NCBI GenBank assembly: GCA_965262505.1
Contig: CBDHFM010000030.1
Location: 1,488,001-1,552,000, forward strand
From: JACPPO01 sp965262505
GTDB taxonomy: Bacteria > Acidobacteriota > Vicinamibacteria > Vicinamibacterales > UBA2999
Direction: 5' to 3'
Length of the DNA stretch: 64,000 nt
The position numbers were made by a program, and so were the translations under genes. How positions within the stretch are numbered: position 1 is the first letter of the stretch; each line of letters starts with the position of its first letter. Shown here one piece after another: positions 10,010 through 19,144 of this stretch. Under the pieces are notes generated by a model, which was not told the DNA's origin, did not search any database, and was given only the letters and a program-made list of their open reading frames with translations.

Positions 10010-12274
10010 TCACCGGTGCTCCTCGACATGCTCCCGCAAGCCGCCGGCAAACAGGATCAGTCGACCGTCGGGTGGACCCACGCGGGACACGCGCACGCGC
10101 GTGGCCGCCCACGCAAGCGAGCCGGTGGCAGCGTCGGTCACCGGAGCAAGCAGGTCAACTGGGCTTTCGCCACGCCCGCTCGCATATCGAGTAAAGGTGC
10201 GATGCCCCTGCCCCGCCGGCATGGCGACGAGATCCGGAGCGATACCCGGCGAGACCACGGCTCCCGTGCGCAGCGTGCCGTGCGCCGACGCGACTTCCAC
10301 GACATCGCCCTGACCGATGCCCAGCCGTTCCGCCGTGGCCGGGTTGATCTCCACCCAGCTGCTCCACATCGCCGACGTGAGCGGGTCGGGCATTTCCTGC
10401 AGCCACGGCAGGTGCGCCAGCGAGCCATCGAGAAAGGCGTTGGAGGCGTAGGGCAGAAAATGAAACGGGTACTGCTCCGCCTCGCCGTCGAACTGCGGTG
10501 CCGTAAACGCGACGGGAGCGGGTTCGGGCGACGCGGCAGCCATCCCGGCAACCGCCAGGCCGGCCGGCAGCATGCCCGACCAGACGCCATTCGCCTGGGC
10601 GTCCGTCCAGGCGTCGATGCCAGAGGCTGTCGGGGGCAGGCTCGTAAACGAGGCGCCGAGCATCTCGTCGAATGTCTGCCAAGGCAGATCGAGCGGCGTC
10701 TGGAGGCGTCGACCCATCTCGAGGAGGACATCCGGCGTGGCGCGCGTCTGGTGCAGCGGCCGCATGACAGGAGGCGCCACGCTCGCCACAGCCACCATGG
10801 CCCCGGACTCGGGTAGCGCCTCAGTCCACGACTCGAGCGACGAGTGATCCGGCAGGATCAGGTCCGCCAGGATACTGGTTTCGTCGAGGAAGCTGCCGAA
10901 GCTCACGATGTACGGGACCTGCTCGAGCAGCTCGCGCACCCGCCACGCTGGCGGCGTGGTGAAGACCGGGTTCGCGCCGTCCACGAGCAGCACTTCTGGT
11001 GAAGCTCCGCCAGACAGCCCCTCGGCGGCAAGTTGCTCGATCGTCGCTGCAGCGGACGGCACGGGACCAGCCACCTGCGTAGCGGCCGCGACATCGAGCT
11101 GCGGCGTGAAGAAGACGCCGCCGGGCTGCTCGGTCGCGCCCACGAGGGCGTTCAGCGCATTGACCGCCAGCGCCGTGAACAGGCCGTTGGAGTGCGCCAG
11201 CGACGGCCCCCCCACCATCGCCACGGCTGGGCGGGTGTCTCCGAACTGGCGCGCCAGTCGCTCCACGCGGTCCGCTGCCACCCCAGTGAGCCGCTCGACC
11301 TCCTCCGGGGCGTAACGTGCGAGCCCTGAGTCCCATCCGTCGATCAAGGCTCCGGCGCGGCCGGCGGCAGCCGCCGGGAAGAGGCCCGCCGCCATCACCA
11401 GATGCGCGATGCCCAGCGCGAGGACACCGTCGGTACCGGGTCGAATCGGCACCCATTCGTCCGCGCTCGCGCCCGTCGGCGACATCCGTGATTCGACCTG
11501 CACGAACGCGCCCCGAATCCCCGGCCGGCCCTGACGCATGAGGCCGTACCCGGCACTGTGGGCCACAGGCGAGTTCCAGGTACCCAGGAAGTCGGCGCCA
11601 AAGCTGACGACGAACCGGGCGTTCGCCAGATCAAACGTCGGGAGCTGTTCGCGGCCGAAGCTCAGTCCATTGGCGCGCCGCAGCAGGTCGTCGCCGAATA
11701 GCTCGTGGATAACCGGTCCGGGGGCACCGAAGCGGGCGAGGAACTGGCCGATTAACGCCGCTCGGTGACTGCGTCCGCCTCGCGTCACATAGACCAGTGC
11801 ACGCTGGTTGCCAGCGCCTTCCAGCCCGTCAAGACGCGAGACGACCTCGGCCAGCGCGTCGTCCCATGACACCGCTTCATACAACCCCTCGCCGCGCTCC
11901 CCCGTCCGCCGGAGCGGCTGGGTAATGCGATCGGGGTGATATGTGACCTGAATGGCCGCCTGCCCCCGCGGGCACAATCCGCCCTGATTGACAGGATGAT
12001 CCGGCGCGCCTTCCAGCTTCTTCGCCGCGGCGATCCGGACGACCCCGGCCTGACCTTCGCGAACGACGTCGGCATCTGCTTCCATGACACGGACCGTCAA
12101 TCCGCAACCCGCTGAGCACAGGCGGCAGACGCCCGGCTTCCAGACGGCCACACCGGGCACGATGCTCTCGTCGGGAATGAACCGAATCAGCTCGTTCTCT
12201 GGATTGCCGCAACTGGCGAGCGTGGCGCTCGTGCCGGTAATCGCGGTGAGCTTGATGAAGGAGCGACGATCCAT
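10010..12274 (-). CDS. actB1: Alternative complex III molybdopterin-oxidoreductase-like subunit (ActB N-terminal half)
   Basis: A large periplasmic subunit that resembles Mo-bisMGD oxidoreductases; in characterised ACIII it carries no molybdenum cofactor. I prefer the ATG at 12274 (754 residues) because it opens with a twin-arginine signal, MDRRSFIKLTAITG, followed by a Cys-containing lipobox-like 'LASC'. The alternative at 12319 would overlap actA. 'GVCRLCSAGCGL' keeps three of the Fe-S-type cysteines. The middle carries 'GGRSHRAALIGQFLARFGAPG' and 'VDGANPVFTTP'; the C-terminus has the beta-barrel 'GQGDVVEVASAHGTLRT'. It lies between actA and actB2. Confidence 0.9.
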   Translation of the reverse strand: MDRRSFIKLTAITGTSATLASCGNPENELIRFIPDESIVPGVAVWKPGVCRLCSAGCGLTVRVMEADADVVREGQAGVVRIAAAKKLEGAPDHPVNQGGLCPRGQAAIQVTYHPDRITQPLRRTGERGEGLYEAVSWDDALAEVVSRLDGLEGAGNQRALVYVTRGGRSHRAALIGQFLARFGAPGPVIHELFGDDLLRRANGLSFGREQLPTFDLANARFVVSFGADFLGTWNSPVAHSAGYGLMRQGRPGIRGAFVQVESRMSPTGASADEWVPIRPGTDGVLALGIAHLVMAAGLFPAAAAGRAGALIDGWDSGLARYAPEEVERLTGVAADRVERLARQFGDTRPAVAMVGGPSLAHSNGLFTALAVNALNALVGATEQPGGVFFTPQLDVAAATQVAGPVPSAAATIEQLAAEGLSGGASPEVLLVDGANPVFTTPPAWRVRELLEQVPYIVSFGSFLDETSILADLILPDHSSLESWTEALPESGAMVAVASVAPPVMRPLHQTRATPDVLLEMGRRLQTPLDLPWQTFDEMLGASFTSLPPTASGIDAWTDAQANGVWSGMLPAGLAVAGMAAASPEPAPVAFTAPQFDGEAEQYPFHFLPYASNAFLDGSLAHLPWLQEMPDPLTSAMWSSWVEINPATAERLGIGQGDVVEVASAHGTLRTGAVVSPGIAPDLVAMPAGQGHRTFTRYASGRGESPVDLLAPVTDAATGSLAWAATRVRVSRVGPPDGRLILFAGGLREHVEEHR

Positions 12275-12293
12275 CCAGGCAGCCGTCTCGTAT

Positions 12294-12878
12294 CTAGAAG
12301 TGACAGGTGAGGCAGTCAACCGACGCGCTATTCGCGTTGTGGCAGTTGACGCAGAAACCCATGGTCAGGTCGACGTTGCGCTGGGCGATCGTCTGCTCGC
12401 CGATGTTGCCATGGCAGGTCGCGCACTCGACCTCCGCCCGGATGTGCGGTGCATGGTTGAACCTGACGTGCGCCTCCGGCACGTAGCCGTACACGCGTTT
12501 CCACTCCAGGTCGATCCCCTGCTCGCTCAGGGCGGTTAGCTGTTGGATTCGCTCCGCCTCGGTGGCAATCACGATATGGCAGATCATGCAGGTCGACACG
12601 CTGGGGAGGCCCGCCACCGGTCCGGTCTCCACGCCCTCGTGACAGACCGTGCAACTGATTTCCATGCCGATGTGCGTGTCGTGCGGAAACTCGAACGGCT
12701 GCTCGGCGATGGGGCGCCGGCCAAAGAAATCGCTGATGGCGGCGGCGACGGTGGGACGCGCCGTCGTGAATACGCCGGTCGACTGGCCCGGAAGCACCGG
12801 AGTTGAGGTATTGCTCACTGGGGAGGCTGGTGCGAACAGGCGGCAGCCGAGACTGCCGGCAAACGCCGCGAGGCACAC
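12294..12878 (-). CDS. actA: Alternative complex III pentahaem cytochrome c ActA
   Basis: ActA is the membrane-anchored pentahaem c-type cytochrome of ACIII. Five CXXCH motifs are present: CTVCH, CMICH, CATCH, CVNCH and CLTCH, with 'FPHDTHIGMEISC' and 'FNHAPHIRAEVEC' supplying probable axial histidines. From the GTG at 12878 the product has 194 residues. The open frame continues upstream without a stop and adds more hydrophobic residues (FLGIGA), so the anchor helix may begin earlier with a rare start codon near the upstream gene's stop. The start is therefore uncertain; the rest is not. Confidence 0.88.
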   Translation of the reverse strand: MCLAAFAGSLGCRLFAPASPVSNTSTPVLPGQSTGVFTTARPTVAAAISDFFGRRPIAEQPFEFPHDTHIGMEISCTVCHEGVETGPVAGLPSVSTCMICHIVIATEAERIQQLTALSEQGIDLEWKRVYGYVPEAHVRFNHAPHIRAEVECATCHGNIGEQTIAQRNVDLTMGFCVNCHNANSASVDCLTCHF

Positions 12879-12928
12879 GGCCCCGATCCCGAGGAAGCGT
12901 ATGTGAGTGCGCAGCGTCTGCTCCCGGC

Positions 12929-13345
12929 TCAGCGCGCCGCGCCTTCTGGACCCAGGCTGCGGAGGTAATTGATGACGTGCCAGAAGTCCTGGTCGGGCAT
13001 CTTGCCCTTGAAGGGGATCATCAGGGAACCTTCACCGGCGCCGTCGGCGATCAGGGTGAAGATCTCGCCGTCGGTCGATCCGTGTACCCACGTGGCATCG
13101 GTCAAATCCGGTGGATCGGAGCCTTGCGGCGCGAGCGGGCCGTCGCCTTCGGCCGCGACGCCGTGACAGAACGCACAGTACTTCTTGTAGGTGGCCGCAC
13201 CAGCGGTGACCGAGTCGGCCGTCGTGGGCACGGGGTTCTCGATCGCCGAGGCCGCGCCACCGCCCTGGGCATGGGCCACGACTGCGAAAAATGTCGCAGC
13301 GGCCAGTATGACTCCGCTCACGAACAGCATTGACACACGACGCAT
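12929..13345 (-). CDS. Monohaem cytochrome c, first gene of the ACIII operon (ActE-like)
   Basis: A 138-residue secreted or anchored class I cytochrome c. The ATG at 13345 gives a clean signal peptide (MRRVSMLFVSGVILAAATFF...AHAQ) with a purine-rich GGGAG upstream. The single haem site is 'YCAFCHGVAAEGDG', and 'SLMIPFKGKM' supplies the methionine ligand. Position in the operon suggests it is the electron-accepting monohaem subunit (ActE role) or a mobile carrier to an oxidase. It lies upstream of actA rather than after actD, where actE usually sits. Confidence 0.85.
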   Translation of the reverse strand: MRRVSMLFVSGVILAAATFFAVVAHAQGGGAASAIENPVPTTADSVTAGAATYKKYCAFCHGVAAEGDGPLAPQGSDPPDLTDATWVHGSTDGEIFTLIADGAGEGSLMIPFKGKMPDQDFWHVINYLRSLGPEGAAR

Positions 13346-13460
13346 TCCTGAGACTCCCAACCTGAATGAGAACCGACCGTGGAGCAACTGTTGCGATCTT
13401 GACATACGCTCGGCGGGCTGCGCAACCGTTTGCCGCTGCAGCGCTACGTACGGTCCGGCT

Positions 13461-14951
13461 TCAGGCGGACCGGAATAGCGCGGTAACGTCGGGCTTCACG
13501 ACCTTACCCATCGCGTTGCGCGGAAGTGTGTCGACGACGTACAAGGCGCGGGGCACCTTGTAGGGCGCGAGGTGTTGCTTCGCCCACGGTTGGAGCTCGG
13601 CCAGTGAGAGCGTCGCTCCAGCACGAAGCTCTACCGCCGCCGCGACCCGCTCGCCCCACTCCGGGTCGTCGAGGCCGACGACGGCGCATTCGACAATCGA
13701 GGGATGCTGGCGGAGCACCTCCTCGATCTCGAGCGCTGACACTTTGAAGCCGCCGGTTTTGATGATGTCGACTGAAGTCCGGCCAAGGAGGCGATAGGCT
13801 CCGTGCTCAACGACTGCCATGTCCCCGGTGCGAAACCATCCCTCGCGGAACGCGGCTCTGGTCTCCTCGGGGCGCTGCCAGTATTCGAGAAACACGCCGG
13901 GGCCGCGAACCTCGACCTCTCCGGGCGCACCGTCAGGCAGCGCCGCACCCGATTCGTCGACGAGTCGCACCTCGACGCCGGGAAGCGGCGTCCCGACGGA
14001 CCCGGGCCGGCGCTCGCCGCGCAACGAATTCGACAGGGCCATGCCGATCTCCGTCATCCCATAGCGTTCGAGCAACGTGTGGCCTGTGATCTCGCGCCAG
14101 CGCGTCAGCGTACGCACCGGGAGCGCCGCGGAGCCTGACATCATGAGCCTCGACCGGCGTGCGCCATCCGACCACGCGCGCTGCACGTCGGCCGGCGCGC
14201 CCTCCCACGTCGCAATCAGCCGATGGTACATCGTCGGCACGGCGGTGAAGACGGTGATCTCCCCGGACGCAAGGCGATCCCATACGGTGGTCGCGTCGAA
14301 GAGGGGTAGGATTTCGCACGTCGCGGTGACGGCCAGCGCGGAGCCGAGGCCATTGATGATCCCGTGCACATGATGCAGTGGCAGGGCGAGCAGAAGCCGG
14401 TCGGCGGGACTCCATTCCCACGCCTCGACCAGCGCGGCGATCTGCGCTCCGATATTCGCGTGCGTCGTTACCACGCCCTTCGGACGGGCGGTGGTACCGC
14501 TCGTGTAGATGACCATCGCCGGCCGCGTCGCGCCGAGGTGCGGCAGAGGCCTGTCCATGTCCGGATGGACCTGCGGATCCGCACGTTCCGGTCCGAGCAG
14601 CGCGGCCGTCGTCAGGAAGCGTGCCCCCGCCGCCGCGGCAATCGGCGCCAGCACGCCGGCCGAGGCGGGCTCGCCCGTGACCAGGCCGGCGCCGGCATCG
14701 CGAATCACGTACTCGATCTCCGGCGGAGGATGCGACATCGCCAGCGGTACGGCCACGCCACCGGCGCGCCAGATGCCCCGCTGCACGGCCACGTAGGCGA
14801 AACCGGGCGGCACGAGAAACGCGACCCGCGCCTGATCCAGGTCGTCCCGGTCTCCAAGCAGCACCGCGGCGACGCGCCGCGACGCGCGATCGAGCTCACC
14901 GTAGCTGTATGTGCCGCCACCCGAAACAATCGCGACGCGTCCTTCATTCAT
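13461..14951 (-). CDS. Acyl-CoA synthetase of the MatB/ACSF3 (malonyl-CoA synthetase-like) group
   Basis: A 496-residue AMP-forming ligase. The P-loop-like 'YTSGTTARPKGV' is at ~149-160, 'ERYGMTEIGMALSN' at ~283, the ATP-binding 'TGDM', and the hinge/CoA segment 'GRTSVDIIKTGGFKVSALEI' near 395. The catalytic lysine is in 'RNAMGKVVKPDV' near the C-terminus. The 'R-T-S-V-D-I-I-K-T-G-G' signature is what I associate with MatB and ACSF3, so malonate or methylmalonate is the likeliest substrate, but specificity cannot be read from sequence alone. Divergent from the peroxiredoxin gene across a 37-bp gap. Confidence 0.8.
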   Translation of the reverse strand: MNEGRVAIVSGGGTYSYGELDRASRRVAAVLLGDRDDLDQARVAFLVPPGFAYVAVQRGIWRAGGVAVPLAMSHPPPEIEYVIRDAGAGLVTGEPASAGVLAPIAAAAGARFLTTAALLGPERADPQVHPDMDRPLPHLGATRPAMVIYTSGTTARPKGVVTTHANIGAQIAALVEAWEWSPADRLLLALPLHHVHGIINGLGSALAVTATCEILPLFDATTVWDRLASGEITVFTAVPTMYHRLIATWEGAPADVQRAWSDGARRSRLMMSGSAALPVRTLTRWREITGHTLLERYGMTEIGMALSNSLRGERRPGSVGTPLPGVEVRLVDESGAALPDGAPGEVEVRGPGVFLEYWQRPEETRAAFREGWFRTGDMAVVEHGAYRLLGRTSVDIIKTGGFKVSALEIEEVLRQHPSIVECAVVGLDDPEWGERVAAAVELRAGATLSLAELQPWAKQHLAPYKVPRALYVVDTLPRNAMGKVVKPDVTALFRSA

Positions 14952-14988
14952 ATGGATAGCCTAGACTACGCATCAGGAGTTCAGACAT

Positions 14989-15450
14989 ATGCCCCTCATC
15001 GAACCGCGCAAGAAAGCACCTGTATTTACGCTCAAGGATCAGCACGGCCATACTCATCGCCTCGCGGACTACGCCGGGCGTTCGCTGATCCTGTACTTCT
15101 ACCCGAAAGACGACACGCCCGGCTGCACCAAGGAATCGTGTGACTTCCAATCGAGCCTCTCCAAGCTCACGCGGCGTAACGCGGCGGTTCTGGGCCTCAG
15201 CATTCTCGACGAAAAGAGCAAGGCGAAGTTCGCCGTCAAGCACGGGCTGACGTTCCCGCTCCTGGCGGACGCGGACCACGTCGTCGCCGAGAAGTACGGC
15301 GTCTGGCAGAAGAAATCGCGCTACGGTCGCTCGTACATGGGGATCATCCGCACGACGTATCTGATAGGGCCGGACGGGAAGGTAATCGAGCGGTGGGACA
15401 ACGTCAAGGTCGACGGGCACGCCGACGCGGTCGCCGCGGCGCTTCCCTGA
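14989..15450 (+). CDS. bcp: Thioredoxin-dependent thiol peroxidase (Bcp/PrxQ)
   Basis: A cytoplasmic peroxiredoxin that reduces hydrogen peroxide and organic peroxides using thioredoxin. 153 residues, full length. The peroxidatic cysteine lies in 'YPKDDTPGCTKESCDF' (C46) and the resolving cysteine five residues on (C51), the arrangement of two-Cys PrxQ enzymes. 'MGIIRTTYLIGPDGKV' is also typical. AGGAG sits nine bases before the ATG. It is the only plus-strand gene in the left part of the window and shares its short promoter region with the divergent ligase gene. Confidence 0.96.
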   Translation: MPLIEPRKKAPVFTLKDQHGHTHRLADYAGRSLILYFYPKDDTPGCTKESCDFQSSLSKLTRRNAAVLGLSILDEKSKAKFAVKHGLTFPLLADADHVVAEKYGVWQKKSRYGRSYMGIIRTTYLIGPDGKVIERWDNVKVDGHADAVAAALP

Positions 15451-15483
15451 CGAGTCTCGTCGAGCCTCCTGGACCGGTGCAAG

Positions 15484-16254
15484 CTAATCGGTCGCCGGCG
15501 GGTCGCCTCGGCTCAGCCGCTCGCGCGCCTTCTCGACGTCGCGGTGAAACACGAAGAGGCGGTCCGCATCGCCTTCCGGGTCGGTGAAGTTGAACTGGCG
15601 GCCTTCTGCCAACCTCACGCTCAGATTCGTGTCCAGATAGTCCACCTCGAACGATTCGAGATCGAGCAGCGCCGTCGTGAACCCGTCGTTCTCGTTGCTG
15701 GTCTCGTAGCGAAGCCCCTGGGGCGTCGCAACAAGGCGCCCGAGGCAGGAACCAAAGCGGTGCCTGTGGATCACATCGATCGACGCCTCGAGCCGAACTT
15801 CCCTGAGCTTGACGACGATCTCGCGTTCGCCGGCAACGACGTCGAGGGCCGTGACCACGCTGTCGAATCCTTCGGCCGACACGTTCAACTGATGGCTTCC
15901 CGGCTCGACGTCCTCGGCGACGACCGGTGCCGCGCCGATGAACTGCCGATCGATGAACACCTGCGCGCCCGGCACGTCGCTATCGATACGAAGCGTACCG
16001 ACAGTGGGCCGCGCCACCGGCGGCGTCTCGACGACAGGTTCGACAGCGACCGGGGGCGCCACGGGGGGCGCAGGTTCCGGAGCGACCGGCGCCGGTTCAG
16101 GCGCGCGCGGTGTTGGAGCGGGCGCCGCTGCCGGGGCGGTGGCAACCACTGCCGGCTCTTCTGGCTCCGGCGCGCCCATCCGGATGACGATGACCGCCGC
16201 AATCGCGGCGAACCCGGCCGCAGCTAAGGCAATGGCCGCGACTTGACGATTCAC
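15484..16254 (-). CDS. PEGA-domain protein with N-terminal membrane anchor and Pro/Ala linker
   Basis: 256 residues. An uncleaved-looking N-terminal helix (~5-25) is followed by a Pro/Ala/Glu-rich linker (~28-80), then a PEGA domain ('TLRIDSDVPGAQVFID', 'PGSHQLNVSAEGFDS', ~85-150), a surface-exposed beta-sandwich often tied to cell-envelope proteins. The last 100 residues ('RHRFGSCLGRLVATPQGLRY...') resemble a PH-like lipid/peptide-binding fold, but I am not certain. Convergent with bcp across 33 bases. The function is unknown; an envelope location is likely. Confidence 0.7.
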   Translation of the reverse strand: MNRQVAAIALAAAGFAAIAAVIVIRMGAPEPEEPAVVATAPAAAPAPTPRAPEPAPVAPEPAPPVAPPVAVEPVVETPPVARPTVGTLRIDSDVPGAQVFIDRQFIGAAPVVAEDVEPGSHQLNVSAEGFDSVVTALDVVAGEREIVVKLREVRLEASIDVIHRHRFGSCLGRLVATPQGLRYETSNENDGFTTALLDLESFEVDYLDTNLSVRLAEGRQFNFTDPEGDADRLFVFHRDVEKARERLSRGDPPATD

Positions 16255-16300
16255 GCGTCAATTTTATCTCAGCAGGCCTGCAGATCGTGCCCGGGCCCGG

Positions 16301-18499
16301 TCAGCGACGGGTCTCCTGGGTGGCGTCGTCGCCGGCGCAAACGAACCCGCCGATCTCCGGCCGCGGCGCCTGGCAGGGCGGGGCGGCGGCTGCCGGCAAC
16401 TCGAGGGAGTAAAACACGCGGAACGTATCGCCCGCCTTCCCATTGAAGTCGTACACGATGACCGGATCGCGGCGCACCGTATCGCCCGACGACATCCCGT
16501 AGTTCATCGAGATGGCCGCGGCTTGATACCGACCGGCCGCGGCACCGGCCAGCGGCTCGAACCGGCTGTTGCGTACAACCGCTTTCTTGACCGCCGCCGC
16601 CGTGGTGGGCTGTGCGTACGCGGTGGCCACGGCAACACCAACGTAGTTGCGAAAATAGCTGTCCTCGATCGTGGTCACCCCATCGCCGCGGCCAGGCTCG
16701 ATGGTCGTGCGATGAAAAAACGGACTCGCCACACCCACGCGGAGGCCCTGAATGTCCACGTTGCGCAGCCTGACGCTCTTGGCGGCGTAATCGGTGAACC
16801 AGACGCCGGTGGGGTTCTCGAAATCATCACCGAGTACCGCGACATCACCACGCCCGGTAAAGCCCTCGATCGTCAGGCGGTCGGTCGGGAACGCCGTCAC
16901 CCCATGACGCGAGGCGTGCCAGACGCGCGAGTCGCTCAACGTACCGTTCCAGCCGATGGCCACGCCGGTCTGAATCGCGCCATACGCTTCGTTCCCCGTG
17001 AACCCCAGCAACGGCACATCGGTCGTGTCAACCAGTCTGTACTCACCGTCCTTGCTCGGGTCGGCGCCCTTGAATGCCGGAATCCGAACCTCGCCGAGCC
17101 TGCCGGCCGCGATGCCATAGCCAAACACGTCGACGTTGGCGGCCACGTTGTTCCGCAGCACGTTGTTCGGGCCGCGCAGCCAGAAACCGGCGCCCTCCCC
17201 TCCCGGGTCGGCCGTCGCTCCCCCGTAGCCGCTGCGTGGCGCGAACTCCCCCGAGCCCTCCGAGCGCATCGAGAAGTTGTGATCGAAGACATTGAAGCTC
17301 TCGGTGCCATCCTCGGCCGCGATACCGGCGCCGCGCGAGTTATAGACGACGTTGTCCCGAATCAGCCCGTAGTGGCTGTTGTGAACCGTGATCCCCCATT
17401 TCGAGGCATCGTCGATGGCATTGCCGATGGCCGTAAATTGATGGCCGTTGACCTGCGGCGTCCTCGGGCCGAACGTGTGGTGAAAATGCAGTGGATAGCG
17501 GCCGATCTGGTTCGTACCGGTGTGAAGCAGCGTTCCATCAGCGGCGTACTTCGCGTTGTCCAACACGCCCATTCGGGTGCGGCCGAGGCCCTTGAACAAC
17601 GCGTAGCGAACGTCCACGTCCGCGCGAGTCACGAAGATCACGTGGCCGCGCGTGCCTGAAGGGTTCTCGGAGCGGACGATCACGTTGCGGCTGACGTTTC
17701 CGACGTGGGGCAGGAACTCGATTGCCCCCGCCCCATCACGGGCACCGCGATGGTCGTACGCCAGCGGGTCCGACACTGTGACCGTGGAACCGGAGATGGC
17801 CGCTACCTGCAACTCTTCCCATCGCGGTAGGTAATTGCCGCCGCGCTCGCATTGCCTGAGCTGCCGCGTGTCCGGGAGCACGAGCGTGTCGCCCACGCGC
17901 CATCCGGAGACGGGCTGCTCGAGCCGCAAGAACGTCTGGCCTGCCAGTGGTTCGGCCGCCGTGCGACTGAACGTCGGCGTCTTCGGGGCGCCATGCATCC
18001 GGACCGTGCCAAGGCCGACCAGCCCCCTGGTCAATTGATCCGGATCGCGAGTCGTATCGACCGGCTGGTCCAAGATCACGAGCTCCGCGCTGACATTGGC
18101 CGCGATCGGCGTGTCGACGGTACCAATCTCGAGGCGTCCCGTCTCCAGCACAGTCATCGTCCCGACCGTCATCCGTGTGGGGCGATCGGCGCGGAACGCC
18201 AGCACGCCTTCGACGTCGACGCACTGAACCGCGGCGTCGCTCACGACGTCGTACGAGACGCGCGTCTCCGCCGTGACGAGCACTCCGTCACCCGCGGCCG
18301 GCACTTTTCCGGTTGACCATGTCGAGGCGCTCGACCACGCACCGCTGGCCACCGACGCGACGTCGGCGCCAGCACATATGCGCGGGATCCCGCGGGGGAT
18401 GCCGCTCGCGGGCGCGAGGCGGGCTTGATCCTGGGCCAGGACGCTGGCATACGAGCCGACCAGCGCCGCCACGATGACCGCGAATCCGGAACGTGTCAT
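16301..18499 (-). CDS. Secreted G8-domain / right-handed beta-helix protein
   Basis: About 732 residues from the ATG at 18499, which gives a clean signal peptide (MTRSGFAVIVAALVGSYASVLA) behind AGGAGG. Residues ~45-170 match the G8 pattern ('GAWSSASTWSTGKVPAAGD', 'DVEGVLAFRADRPTRMTVGT'), known from TMEM2/CEMIP/fibrocystin-like proteins. The rest is rich in N/G-x-V/I repeats of a parallel beta-helix ('VHNSHYGLIRDNVVYNSRGA'). G8 proteins in animals include hyaluronan-binding hydrolases; in bacteria the ligand is unknown, with polysaccharide plausible. An upstream ATG at 18538 overlaps the previous ORF's stop and is an alternative start. Confidence 0.72.
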   Translation of the reverse strand: MTRSGFAVIVAALVGSYASVLAQDQARLAPASGIPRGIPRICAGADVASVASGAWSSASTWSTGKVPAAGDGVLVTAETRVSYDVVSDAAVQCVDVEGVLAFRADRPTRMTVGTMTVLETGRLEIGTVDTPIAANVSAELVILDQPVDTTRDPDQLTRGLVGLGTVRMHGAPKTPTFSRTAAEPLAGQTFLRLEQPVSGWRVGDTLVLPDTRQLRQCERGGNYLPRWEELQVAAISGSTVTVSDPLAYDHRGARDGAGAIEFLPHVGNVSRNVIVRSENPSGTRGHVIFVTRADVDVRYALFKGLGRTRMGVLDNAKYAADGTLLHTGTNQIGRYPLHFHHTFGPRTPQVNGHQFTAIGNAIDDASKWGITVHNSHYGLIRDNVVYNSRGAGIAAEDGTESFNVFDHNFSMRSEGSGEFAPRSGYGGATADPGGEGAGFWLRGPNNVLRNNVAANVDVFGYGIAAGRLGEVRIPAFKGADPSKDGEYRLVDTTDVPLLGFTGNEAYGAIQTGVAIGWNGTLSDSRVWHASRHGVTAFPTDRLTIEGFTGRGDVAVLGDDFENPTGVWFTDYAAKSVRLRNVDIQGLRVGVASPFFHRTTIEPGRGDGVTTIEDSYFRNYVGVAVATAYAQPTTAAAVKKAVVRNSRFEPLAGAAAGRYQAAAISMNYGMSSGDTVRRDPVIVYDFNGKAGDTFRVFYSLELPAAAAPPCQAPRPEIGGFVCAGDDATQETRR

Positions 18500-18534
18500 G
18501 ACACCTCCTGACGCGACAAAAGCAATAGGTTTCC

Positions 18535-18699
18535 TCATGGCCTCTTCCGGCGCGCCGCGGCAAGCGCGGCGATCGACGCACCGGCCGCGACGCCGCAGAC
18601 AAGCAGTCCAATCGTATCGACGACGCGCAGCCCCTGGGCGAACAAGACCATGCCGGCCACTGCCACGCTCAATATCACCGCGGTCAGAATCGGTTGCAT
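18535..18699 (-). CDS. Small two-helix membrane protein, 54 residues
   Basis: An ORF too short for routine gene callers: it starts MQPILTAVILSVAVAGMVLF and ends ALAAARRKRP. Two hydrophobic helices (~4-22 and ~28-48) flank a short 'GLRVVDT' turn, with a basic positive-inside tail. Its TGA overlaps an ATG of the G8-protein frame (ATGA at 18535-18538), which suggests coupling to that gene. It lies 98 bases after frdD. No family recognised. The evidence is the coherent hydrophobic pattern and the stop/start overlap. Confidence 0.5.
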   Translation of the reverse strand: MQPILTAVILSVAVAGMVLFAQGLRVVDTIGLLVCGVAAGASIAALAAARRKRP

Positions 18700-18796
18700 C
18701 GGTTGGACGGTCGCTCAGTCCGTCTGAAGACGGACACGCCGTGTGCGTACGCGCCGTCTGCGTACGTAGTGTCCGGCCTTATCCGAACCCGTGCAA

Positions 18797-19144
18797 CTAT
18801 GGGACCTGCCAGAGCAGGAACGCCGTGAGCGCCGAGCCCACAACCGCGGCGCCGTAGGACAGGGCAGTAATCACCGGGTGCGCGAGCCGCAGAGCGTCGT
18901 GCAGCGTGTGGCGGAAGCGATGGGCCGCGTGAAACAGCGACAGCACGCACAGCCCGAGAAGGACGAGCTGGACGAGCTGGTGCCCGAGCACGGCCAGCAT
19001 ATGCTCGTGGGTGGGAGGCTGAACCCAGCCAAGAGGGAACGCGATGCCGAACAGCAGCAGGAGCGACGGCATCAGCATCGCCGACAGCACGCCGCCGGCA
19101 CTGAAGAGCAACCACAGATACGGCTCGGAGTGTTGTCTCACCAT
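18797..19144 (-). CDS. frdD: Fumarate reductase membrane subunit D
   Basis: 115 residues with three transmembrane helices, the FrdD layout. 'MVRQHSEPYLWLLFSAGGVLSAMLMP' is very close in pattern to E. coli FrdD ([22 protein letters not shown]), and 'LFHAAHRFRHTLHDA' matches the conserved histidine-containing loop. With FrdC it anchors FrdAB and forms the haem-free menaquinol site. Starts immediately after frdC. Last gene of the operon. Confidence 0.9.
   Translation of the reverse strand: MVRQHSEPYLWLLFSAGGVLSAMLMPSLLLLFGIAFPLGWVQPPTHEHMLAVLGHQLVQLVLLGLCVLSLFHAAHRFRHTLHDALRLAHPVITALSYGAAVVGSALTAFLLWQVP

Noticed and set aside
13451..13472. A 7-bp stem, cggtccg...cggaccg, at the end of the acyl-CoA ligase gene.
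   Set aside because: It overlaps the coding end and has no T-run; too weak to call a terminator.
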